This document shows, piece after piece, positions 31,644-43,600 of a stretch of DNA of 64,000 nucleotides (its first letter is position 1; each line of letters begins with the position of its first letter). The notes beneath the pieces are model-generated. The model did no database searches. It had not been told where the DNA came from and saw only the letters and a list, made by a program, of their open reading frames with translations. Source of the DNA: Kitasatospora sp. NBC_01287 (GTDB lineage: Bacteria > Actinomycetota > Actinomycetes > Streptomycetales > Streptomycetaceae); contig NZ_JAPEPB010000001.1 in the NCBI RefSeq assembly GCF_026340565.1, positions 4,378,501-4,442,500 on the forward strand, given 5' to 3'. The position numbers were made by a program, and so were the translations under genes.

Positions 31644-34600
31644 TCACGCTCGCCGTCGGCGCCGCCGGACGACAACGTACGTCCCGGCGCCAACGCCGGT
31701 CAGCAGCACGGCCCAGCCGAGTTCCACCGGCAGGTCTCCGGCACCGGTGTCCGGCAGCGGGATCTCGGTGATGACCTTGATCCCGTCCAGCCCGCCGGTT
31801 CCGTCGGGGTTGGTGTCGGGCAGGGGGTTCGGGGTGTCGGAGTGCACCGTGGCCGTGTTGAAGATGTCCGTTCCGTCCCCGCGGTAGGAGGGGGACAGCT
31901 TCGCCGAGATCCGTTCGGTGACCGTGGCGCCGGAGAGCAGCGGATCGTGGACCGGGCAGGTCACGACCTGCCCCGCGGCACGGCAGCCGGTCGCGGATCC
32001 GGCGAACACCAGCGCCTTGGGCAGCGGGTCGGTGACGAAGACGTTCCGTGCCGCGCTCGGGCCCTTGTTGGTCACCGTGATGACGTAGTCGAACGGGTTC
32101 GACACTGACACCGGCCCGCCGTTCACCGGCGGCACCGCGGTCTTGGTGACCACCAGCCCGGCCTGCCGGGGCTTGATGTAGGTGGTCCAGTTCCCGGTGG
32201 CCTGCGCCTGACCCTCCGGCCCCTGGTAGGAGACCGTCTCGGTACCGGTCACCGTCTCGCCGCCCAGCGCCAACGGATCGACCGGGAACCGGAGTTCGCC
32301 GGTGCTGTACTTGCCCTGCGGCTTGAGGCCCGCCGGGATCCGGCAGGTGATCAGGGTGTTCTCCTGGTTCGCCGTGCACTCCGGCGGCAGTTGCTCGTTC
32401 GGTCCGCGGAGGTGGTCGGGCACCCGCACGGTCAGCACCGCCGGATCCCGCAGGGTGGACGGGCCGAGGTTGATCACCTCGAAGGCCAGCTGCCGGATCT
32501 CTCCCGGGTACTTCTCGTCGTGCTGGTTGTCGGTGCTGACCACCAGCGTGCTCTTCGGCTTGCCCGGCTTGCCCGGGCAACCGGGCGCGGCCGGGCTCGC
32601 CTTCGGGTCCTCGCAGGCCGGGTCCGGCAGGCCGGTCACCGAGTCGGTGTTGTTCCGCTCGTTCGGGTCGGCGTCACCCGCGCTGACCACGACGCTGTTG
32701 GCGATGTCCGAACCGTCACCGGCGTAGTCCGGGCCGAGTCGGACGGTCATCCGCGTCACCACCTTCTGGCCGACCGCCAGCCGATCGCCGACCAGGCAGT
32801 CCCGGACCAGGCCGTTGACGGCGCAGTCCAGCTGCCGACCGGTGTCGGCGTTGGTGTAGCCGACCACGGCCAGGCCCGCCGGCAGGGTGTCGACGACCCG
32901 GTAGGACCGTGCCGCCTCGGACGGGCCCAGGTTCGTGATCGTGATCAGGTAGCTGTAGGTCTCGCCCGGCGACACCGGCCCGGGCGTCTTCGGGTCGAAC
33001 TCCTTGGTGACGGCGAGGTCCGTCACCGGTTCGTCGATGCCGCCCGGGACTCCGGACGCCGACGCCGAGTTGTTCGCCTGGTTCGGGTCGGCGGAATCCG
33101 AGGCCACCGTCGCGGTGTTCACGATCTCCGGAGCCTGGCCGGAGCCGGCCGGCCGGAACGCGGGATCGATCCGGACCGTGATCCTCAGCTCCTCGACCGC
33201 CCCGTTCCCGAGGTCCCCGAGCGAGCAGGTCACCTTCTCCTGCCCGGAGTACGGCACGCCGGACGCGGTGCAGGCGGCAAGGTCCGAGGACACGTACCTC
33301 AGCTGCTTGGGCAGGAGGTCGGCCACGACGGCGTTCCTCGCCGTCGACGGACCGTTGTTGGTCACCTTGAGGTCGTAGACGAAGGTGCCGCCCGGCGGGA
33401 CCTTCGCGCCCGTGCCGATGCCCGTCTTGGTCAGCGCCAGGTCCGCGAACGGCTTGGCCGGCGGGTTCGGACCGGGGTTCGGACCCGGCAGACCGCCCGT
33501 CGAGGCGTTGGACGTGTTGTTCGACAGGTCCGGGTCCGCCGTGTCCGACGTCACCGACGCCTGGTTCCTGATGTCGCTGCCGTCACCGGAGTAGACGTCC
33601 GCCAGCTTCACCCGGATGGTGAAGGTCTTCTGCCCCTTCACCTCCAGCGTCGCCAGGGTCGGACACGTCACCTTCTCGGAGCCGGAGTACGGGGTGCCGG
33701 CCGCGGTGCAGCCGTCCGGGGAGGAGACGAAGGCCAGCGGGGCCGGCAGCATGTCGGTCACCACCACGTTCGCGGCCTGCGAAGGCCCGTTGTCGGTCAC
33801 GGTGACCGCGTAGTCGAAGTCGGTGCCGGGTGCGACCGGAGCGGTTCCGACGGGCTTCTTCGTGATCGCCAGGTCGGCCTTCTTCGGCCCGGGAGTCGGC
33901 GGGACCGGGCCGGGCGGGGTCGGGCCCGGCAGGTGGCCGGTCGACGCGTCGGAGGTGTTGTTCGACAGGTCCGGATCCGCCGTGTCCGACGTCACCGACG
34001 CCTGGTTCCTGATGTCGCTGCCGTCACCGGAGTAGGCCGGATCCAACCGCACCTTGATCGTGAACTTCTTCGTCTCCTTGGCCGCGATGACCGGCACCGT
34101 CGGACAGGTCACCCTCTGGCCGGCGGCCGTGCAGCCGTCCGGCGACGAGACGAGGACCAGCGCGTTCTGCAGAGCGTCGGTCACCACCACGTTCCTGGCC
34201 ACCGACGGCCCGTTGTTGGTCACGGCGAGCTCGTAGTCGAAGGTCTCACCGGGCGAGACCGCAGTGGTGCCGACCGGTGCCTTGGTGATCGCCAGGTCCG
34301 CGGACGGCTTCGCCGGCGGGAACGGGCCGGGGCCGGGACCGGGCAGGTGGCCGGTCGAGGCGTCCGACGTGTTGTTCGACGGGTCCGGGTCGGCGACGTC
34401 ATTGGTCACCGAGGCCGTGTTCTTGATCTCTGATCCGTCGCCGGCGTAGGCCGGGTCGAGCTGGACCACGATCCTGAACACCGTGACGGCGGCGTTCAGC
34501 ATCTCGCCGACCGGGCCGCAGGACACGTTCTGTCCCGAGGCCGCGCAGCCGTCCGGCGACGAGACGAACTTCAGGGCCTGCGGCAGCGCGTCGGTCACCC

Positions 34601-37600
34601 TGACGTTCTTCGCCGGCGACGGGCCGTGGTCGGTCACCGTCAGGTCGTAGGTGAACGTGCCACCGGGCGGGACGGCGGTGGTGCCCTCGGGAGCCTTCGT
34701 GATCGCCAGGTCGGCACTCGGCGGCGTCGGCGGGTTCGGCCCCGGGCCGGGGCCCGGCAGGCCACCGGTCGAGGCGTCCGAGGTGTTGTTCGACAGGTCC
34801 GGGTCCGCGGTGTCGGACTTCACCGACGCCTGGTTCCTGATGTCACTGCCGTCACCGGTGTAGTGCGGGTCCAGCATGACCTTGATCCGGTAGGCCTGCG
34901 TGGCCTTCGGCGCCAACGACACCACCGGCCCGCAGGTCACCGTCTTCGAGTCCTGTGACGCGCAGCCGGCGCCGGAGACGAAGGTCAGAGCGCTGGGCAG
35001 GTTGTCCGTCACGTTGACGTTCTTCGCGGGGGACGGGCCGTTGTTCGTCACCACGACCTCGTACTCGAACTCCCCGCCGGGAGCGACGGGCGCGGTCCCG
35101 ACCGCCTTCTTCGTGATCGCCAGGTCGGCGCTCGGCGGCGCCGGCGGGTTCGGAGCGGGGTTCGGACCGGGGTTCGGGCCCGGCAGGCCGCCGGTCGAGG
35201 CGTCCGAGATGTTGTTCGACAGGTCCGGATCCGCCGTGTCCGACTGCACCGACGCCTGGTTCCTGATGTCCGAGCCGTCCCCGGTGTAGTCGGGGTCCAG
35301 CATCACCTTCACCGTGTAGACGTGAGTGGCCTGCGCTGCCAGCGTCGGCAGCGCCGGGCAGGTGACGGCCTGGCCAGAGGCGGTGCAGCCGTCGGAGGCG
35401 GACACGAAGCTCAGGTGCGCCGGCAGGGTGTCCGTCATGACGACGGCCTTGGCCAGCGACGGACCGCTGTTCGTCACAGTGATCGCGTAGTCGAAGGTGC
35501 CGCCCGGCGGAACCGGGACCGTCGAGGCCGGCTTCTTCGTGATCGCCAGATCCGCGCTCGGCTTCAACGGCGGGTTCGGACCGGGACCCGGGCCAGGCAG
35601 GCCACCGGTCGAGGCGTCGGAGGTGTTGTTGGCGGTGTTCGGGTCCGTGGTGTCGGACTTCACCGACGCCTGGTTCCTGATGTCACTGCCATCACCGGCG
35701 TAGGCCGGATCCAGCTGGACCGTCACCTTGAAGACCTGCGCCTGGCCGACGTCCAGCGTCGCCGCCGGACCACAGGTCACCGTCTGACCCGAGGCCGAGC
35801 AGTTGGCGGAGGGCTGGAAGATCAGCCCCGCCGGCAGTACGTCGGTCACCGTCACGTTCTTCGCCTGCGACGGACCGGCGTTCGACAGGGTGATGTCGTA
35901 GACGAACGTCTGGCCAGGAGCGACAGCGGTGGCGCCCTCGGCCTTCTTCGTGATCGACAGATCCGCACTCGGCTTCAACGGCGGGTTCGGACCGGGACCC
36001 GGGCCAGGCAGGCCACCGGTCGAGGCGTCCGAGGTGTTGTTCGACAGGTCCGGATCGGCCGTGTCCGACTTCACCGACGCCTGATTCCTGATGTCACTGC
36101 CATCCCCGGCGTAGGCCGGATCCAGCTGGACCGTCACCTTGAAGACCTGCGCCTGGCCGACGTCCAGCGTCGCCAGCGGACCGCACGTCACCGTTTGCCC
36201 CGAGGCCGAGCAGTTGGCGGAGGGCTGGAAGATCAGCCCCGCCGGCAGTACGTCGGTCACCGTCACGTTCTTCGCCTGCGAGAGGCCGCCGTTCGTCACG
36301 GTGATGTCGTAGACGAACGTCTGGCCAGGAGCGACAGCGGTGGTGCCCTCGGCCTTCTTGGTGATCGACAGGTCCGCACTCGGCTTCAACGGCGGGTTCG
36401 GCCCCGGACCGGGGCCAGGCAGGCCACCGGTCGAGGCGTCCGAGGTGTTGTTCGCCGTATCCGGATCCGCCGTGTCCGACTTCACCGACGCCTGATTCCT
36501 GATGTCCGACCCGTCCCCGGAGTACGCCGGATCCAGCTGCACCGCGAGCCTGATGGTCGACGTCGCGCCCACGTTCACCGTGGCGATCGGCCCACAGGTC
36601 ACCGACTGCGCCGCAGCCGTGCAACCCGCATCCGAGGACACGAACTTCAACGCGGCCGGAAGAACATCGGTCACCACGACGTTCTTCGCCTGCGACGGAC
36701 CGGCGTTCGCCACCGTGATGTCGTACACAAGGGTCCCACCAGGCACCACAGAACCGGTGCCCTCGGCCTTCTTCGTGATCGACAGATCCGCACTCGGCTT
36801 CAACGGCGGGTTCGGCCCCGGACCGGGGCCAGGCAGGCCGCCAGTGGACGCGTCCGAGGTGTTGTTGGCCATGTTCGGGTCCGCGGTGTCGGACCTCGCC
36901 GACGCCTGGTTCCTGATGTCCGAGCCATCGCCGGCGTAGGCCGGGTCCAGTTGGACCGTCAGCTTGAAGACCTGGGTCTGACCGACATCCAGAGCTGCGG
37001 CCGGACCGCAGGTCACCGTCTGTCCTGAAGCAGTGCAGCCCGCTGACGGCTGGAAGATCAGCCCCGCCGGCAGTACGTCGGTCACCGTCACGTTCTTCGC
37101 CTGCGACGGACCGGCATTCGCCACCGTGACGTCATAGACGAACGACTGGCCGGGAGCGACAGCGGTGGTGCCCTCCGCCTTCTTGGTGATCGACAGATCC
37201 GCACTCGGCTTCAACGGCGGGTTCGGACCCGGGCCGGGGCCGGGCAGGCCACCGGTCGAGGCGTCCGAGGTGTTGTTCGACAGATCCGGATCGGCCGTGT
37301 CGGACTTCACCGACGCCTGATTCCTGATGTCACTGCCATCCCCGGCGTAGGCCGGATCCAACTGGACCGTCACCTTGAAGACCCGCGCCTGGCCGACATC
37401 CAGCGTCGTCGCCGGGCCACACGTCACCGTCTGACCCGACGCCGTGCAACCTGCGGACGGCTGGAAGATCAGCCCCGCCGGCAGCACATCCGTCACCGTC
37501 ACGTTCTTCGCCTGCGAAAGGCCACCGTTCGTCACGGTGATGTCGTAGACGAACGACTGCCCAGGCGCGACCGCAGTGGTGCCCTCGGCCTTCTTCGTGA

Positions 37601-40600
37601 TCGACAGATCCGCACTCGGCTTCAACGGCGGATTCGGACCGGGGTTCGGACCCGGCAGACCACCGGTCGAGGCATCCGAGGTGTTGTTCGACAGGTCCGG
37701 ATCCGCCGTGTCCGACTTCACCGACGCCTGATTCCTGATGTCACTGCCATCACCCGCATACGCCGGATCCAACTGCACCGTGAGCCTGATGATCGACATC
37801 GCGCCCACGTTCACCGTGGCGATCGGCCCACAGGTCACCGACTGCGCCGCAGCCGTGCAACCCGCATCCGAGGAAACGAACTTCAACGCGGCCGGAAGAA
37901 CATCGGTCACCACGACGTTCTTCGCCTGCGACGGCCCGGCATTCGCCACCGTGACGTCATAGACGAACATCTGACCAGGAGCGATACCGGTGGCACCCTC
38001 AGCCTTCTTCGCGACCGACAGATCCGCACTCGGCTTCAACGGTGGATTCGGACCGGGACCAGGGCCCGGCAGGCCGCCGGTCGACGCGTCCGAGGTGTTG
38101 TTGGCCATGTTCGGGTCCGCGGTGTCGGACTTCACCGACGCCTGGTTCCTGATGTCACTGCCATCCCCGGCATAAGCCGGATCCAGTTGGACCTTGATCT
38201 TGTAGGTCTTGGTCGCGGCAGAGTCCAGCGCCGCGGGACCCGTACACGTGACCACCTGCCCCGCAACCGCGCAACCGTCGGTCGAGGAGACGAACTTCAG
38301 CTCCTTCTGCAGCGTGTCGGTGACCACGACGTTCTTCGCCTGCGACGGGCCGGTGTTCGCCACCGTCAACTGGTACTCGAACATCTCACCCGGAGCCACC
38401 GCGGTTGTGCCGACCGGCGCCTTCGTGATCCCCAGATCAGCCTTCGCCGGTGCCGGCGGGTTCGGCCCCGGGCCGGGACCGGGCAGGCCGCCGGTGGTCG
38501 CGTCGGAGGTGTTGTTCACCAGGTCCGGGTCCGCGGTGTCGGACTTCACCGACGCCTGATTCCTGATGTCCGAGCCATCGCCGGCGTAGGCCTGGTCGAG
38601 CTGCACGGTCACCTTGAAGACCTGCGCCTGGCCGACATCCAACGTCGCCAGCGGACCACACGTCACCGTCTGACCCGACGCCGAGCAGCCCGCGGAGGGC
38701 TGGAAGAGCAGCCCCGCCGGCAGCACATCCGTCACCGTCACGTTCTTCGCCTGCGAGAGGCCGCCGTTCGTCACGGTGATGTCGTAGCTGAACGACTGCC
38801 CAGGAGCGACCGCAGTGGTGCCCTCGGCCTTCTTCGTGATCGACAGATCCGCACTCGGCTTCAACGGAGGATTCGGACCGGGGTTCGGACCGGGCAGACC
38901 ACCAGTCGACGCATCGGAGGTGTTGTTGGCGGTGCTCGGGTCCGCCGTGTCGGACTTCACCGACGCCTGATTCCTGATGTCCGACCCGTCCCCGGAGTAC
39001 GCCGGATCCAACTGCACCGTGAGCCTGATGGTCGACGTCGCGCCCACGTTCACCGTCGCGATCGGCCCACAGGTCACCGACTGCGCCGCAGCCGTGCAAC
39101 CCGCATCCGAGGAAACGAACTTCAACGCGGCCGGGAGCGCATCGGTCACCACGACGTTCTTCGCCTGCGACGGCCCGGCATTCGCCACCGTGACGTCATA
39201 GACGAACGTCTGACCAGGAGCGACCGAGCTCGTGCCCTCGGCCTTCTTCGTGATCGACAGATCCGCGCTCGGCTTCAACGGCGGGTTCGGACCCGGACCC
39301 GGACCGGGGAGGCCGCCGGTTGCCGCGTCGGAGGTGTTGTTGGCCATGTTCGGATCCGCCGTGTCGGACTTCACCGACGCCTGGTTCTTGATGTCCGACC
39401 CGTCACCGGCGTAGGCCGGGTCCAGCTGCACGGCCACCTTGAAGACCTGCGCCTGGCCGGCATCCAACGTCGCCGCCGGACCACACGTCACCGTCTGATC
39501 CGACGCCGTGCAACCTGCGGACGGCTGGAAGAGCAGCCCCGCCGGCAGCGCGTCCGTCACCGTCACGTTCTTCGCCTGCGACGGACCGGCATTCGCCACC
39601 GTGACGTCATAGACGAACGACTGGCCGGGAGCGACCGAGCTCGTGCCCTCCGCCTTCTTCGTGATCGACAGATCCGCACTCGGCTTCAACGGCGGATTCG
39701 GACCCGGACCCGGACCCGGCAGACCACCGGTCGAGGCATCCGAGGTGTTGTTCGACAGATCCGGATCGGCCGTGTCGGACTTCACCGACGCCTGATTCCT
39801 GATGTCCGACCCGTCCCCGGCATAAGCCGGATCCAACTGCACGGCCACCTTGAAGACCTGCGCCTGGCCGACATTCAGCGTCGCCAGCGGACCACACGTC
39901 ACCGTCTGACCCGACGCCGAGCAGCCTGCGGACGGCTGGAAGAGCAGCCCCGCCGGCAGCACATCCGTCACCGTCACGTTCTTCGCCTGCGAGAGGCCGC
40001 CGTTCGTCACGGTGAGGTCATAGACGAACGACTGCCCAGGAGCGACCGAGCTCGTGCCCTCCGCCTTCTTCGTGATCGACAGATCCGCGCTCGGCTTCAA
40101 CGGCGGGTTCGGACCGGGGTTCGGACCCGGCAGGCCGCCGGTTGCCGCGTCGGAGGTGTTGTTGGCCATGTTCGGGTCCGCCGTGTCGGACTTCACCGAC
40201 GCCTGATTCCTGATGTCCGAGCCATCGCCGGCGTAGGCCTGGTCGAGCTGCACGGTCACCTTGAAGACCTGCGCCTGGCCGGCATCCAACGTCGCCAGCG
40301 GACCACACGTCACCGTCTGACCCGACGCCGTGCAGCCCGCGGACGGCTGGAAGATCAGCCCCGCCGGCAGCACATCCGTCACCGTCACGTTCTTCGCCTG
40401 CGACGGCCCGCCATTCGCCACCGTGACGTCATAGACGAACGACTGCCCAGGAGCGACCGAGCTCGTGCCCTCCGCCTTCTTCGTGACCGACAGATCCGCG
40501 CTCGGCCTCAACGGAGGATTCGGACCCGGACCCGGACCAGGCAGACCACCAGTCGACGCGTCCGAGGTGTTGTTCGACCTGTCCGGGTCCGCGGTGTCGG

Positions 40601-43600
40601 ACTTCACCGACGCCTGATTCCTGATGTCACTGCCATCACCCGCATACGCCGGATCCAGCAGCACGGTGATCCTGTAGACCTGTGTCTTGCCCGCGTCCAA
40701 CGTCGCGAGCGGACCGCAGGTCACGATCTGATCTGCGGCAGTGCAGCCGTCGGCAGAGGAGACGAACTTCAGCTCCTTCTGCAGCGTGTCGGTGACCACG
40801 ACGTTCTTCGCCTGCGACGGCCCGCCGTTCGCCACCGTGAGGTCATAGACGAACGACTGACCAGGCGCGACCGCGGTGGCGCCCTCAGCCTTCTTCGTGA
40901 TCGACAGATCCGCACTCGGCTTCAACGGAGGATTCGGACCCGGACCCGGACCAGGCAGACCACCGGTCGAGGCGTCCGAGGTGTTGTTCGACGTGTCCGG
41001 GTCCGCGGTGTCGGACTTCACCGACGCCTGATTCCTGATGTCACTGCCATCACCGGCGTAGGCCGGATCCAGTTGGACGGTCACCTTGAAGACCTGGGTC
41101 TTGCCGACGCCCAGCGTTGCCGCCGGACCGCAGGTCACCGTCCGACCCGACGCCGAGCAGCCCGCGGACGGCTGAAAGATCAGTCCCGCCGGCAACGCGT
41201 CCGTCACCGTCACGTTCTTCGCCTGCGACGGCCCGCCATTTGTGACGGTGATGTCGTAGATGAACGTCTGGCCGGGCGCGACCGCGGTGGTGCCCTCGGC
41301 CTTCTTGATGATCGACAGGTCCGCACTCGGCTTCGCCGGCGGGTTCGGACCGGGACCCGGACCCGGCAGACCACCAGTCGACGCGTCGGAGGTGTTGTTG
41401 GCCATGTTCGGGTCCGCGGTGTCGGACTTCACCGACGCCTGATTCCTGATGTCACTGCCATCCCCGGCATAAGCCGGATCCAGCTGCACGGCCACCTTGA
41501 AGACCTGCGCCTGGCCGGCATCCAACGTCGCCAGCGGACCACACGTCACCGTCTGACCCGACGCCGTGCAGCCCGCGGACGGCTGGAAGAGCAGCCCCGC
41601 CGGCAGCACATCCGTCACCGTCACGTTCTTCGCCTGCGAGAGACCGCCGTTCGTCACGGTGAGGTCATAGACGAACGACTGCCCAGGAGCGACCGCCGTG
41701 GTGCCCTCGGCCTTCTTCGCGATCGACAGATCCGCCGACGCCTTCAACGGAGGATTCGGACCCGGCCCCGGACCCGGCAGACCACCGGTCGAGGCGTCCG
41801 AGGTGTTGTTCGCCATGTTCGGGTCCGCGGCGTCCGACTTCACCGACGCCTGGTTCCTGATGTCACTGCCGTCACCGGAGTACGCCGAATCCAGCTGGAC
41901 GGTGAGCCTGATGGTCTTCGTCGCGCCCGCGTTCAGCGTCGCGACCGGACCGCAGGTCACCGTCTGACCCGACGCCGTGCAGCCCGAATCCGAGGACACG
42001 AAGTTCAGGGCGACCGGGAGCGCATCGGTCACGATGACATTGGTCGCCTGCGACGGCCCGGCGTTCGCCACGACGATGTCGTACACGAGGTTCCCACCGG
42101 GCACGACAGAGCCAGTGCCCTCGGCCTTCTTCGTGATCGACAGATCAGCGGACGCCGCCGCCGTGGTCGTCAACTGGAAGTTCACCACGTTGTTCGTCGC
42201 CAGCGGATCCTCGCTGTTCACGACCGCGGCGCTGCCACCCGACAACGTCGCGCCCAGCGGCGCGGCCGAGTCCACCACCACCGAGATGGCGAACGAGGCC
42301 GCGGCGCCGTTCTTCAGCCCGGCCGGGATCGTGCACGTCACCGACTTCTTGTCCGCCGCCACGGTGCAGCCCGAAGGCTGCGTCGCGGCGGCCGTCGTGC
42401 TGCCCGGCAGCGTGAACGTCACCGCCGACACCGACGTGGTGTCCGACGGACCACCGTTCGTCACCGTCCCGGTCACGGTGGTCGTCGTGCCCGGAATCAC
42501 CGGCGCGGTCGGCGCGGTCACCGACATCGCCAGGTCGTTCGACGCCCTGGCCGTCGTGGAGAGCGGGACGGCCGCCGTGTTGTTCGCCGTGTTCAGATCG
42601 TCGGCGGACGCCACCACCACCGAACCGCCCGTGAGCGCGGTCGCCAGCGGGGCGTTCGAGGCGACGACCAGCGGGACCGGGAGGTCGGTCTTGGCGCCCT
42701 TGGCCAGGCCCGCGGGAACGGTGCAGGTGACCGACTTCCCGTCGGCCGCCGCCACGCAGCCGGCCGGCAGCGGCGAGCCGGGCGTGGTGCGCTGCGGCAG
42801 CGTGAACGTCACGGTCGCCGGGGACGCCGTCGTGGACGGGCCGTTGTTGGTCACGGTCAGCGTCGCCACGGACGTGCCGCCGGGCGCCACCGGGTTCGGG
42901 GCGGTGGCCGCGGTCATCACCAGGTCACTGGAACGCACCGAGAGTTTGGCGTTCGGGCACGTCGAAGGGTCCGTGGCATCCGCGCACAGCGGCTTGGTGT
43001 TCGTCGTGTCCGAGGTCAGCGCCGTCACGGCGTTGACGTAGTCGCCCTCCGTCGTCCCCTTGACCGTGATCTTCAGAGTCGCCGTCGCGCCCTTGGCGAG
43101 CGCGCCGACCGTCCAGGTGCCGGCGGTCTTGTCGTACTTGCCGCCGGAGTCGTCCGAGACGTAGGTCAGACCGGTCGGCAACTTGTCCGTCAGGACGACG
43201 TTGGCCGCCGCGTTCGGGCCGTCGTTCCGCGCGGTGAGGGTGAACACCGCCTGCCCGCCGGTCAGCACCGACGGCTTGTCCACGGACTTGGTCACCGTCA
43301 GGTCCGCGAGCGGCGCGATCAGGACCGGTGCCACCTGCGACAGCGGCGCGATACCGTCGCCGGAGAAGTCGTTGGTGGCTGTGCCCAGTGTCGCGGTGTC
43401 CTTCACCTTCGCCTGGAACGTGAACGTGAACACCGACGCCGGGTCCGGGGTCTTCCCCGGGTCCGGGCCCTTGGCCAGGGTGAAGAAGCCGCCCCAGGCC
43501 ACCTTGGAGCCGGTGACCGTCGGCTCGTGCAGGCCGCTGCTGGTGCCGCTGCCGCTGGTCGAACCGGGCACGTAGTCCAGCCGCGGGTCCAGGGTGTCGG

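Noticed and set aside
35560..41760. Regular repeats considered as a CRISPR array
   Set aside because: The period is 411-414 bp, fully coding, with no short repeat/spacer pattern and no cas genes nearby.
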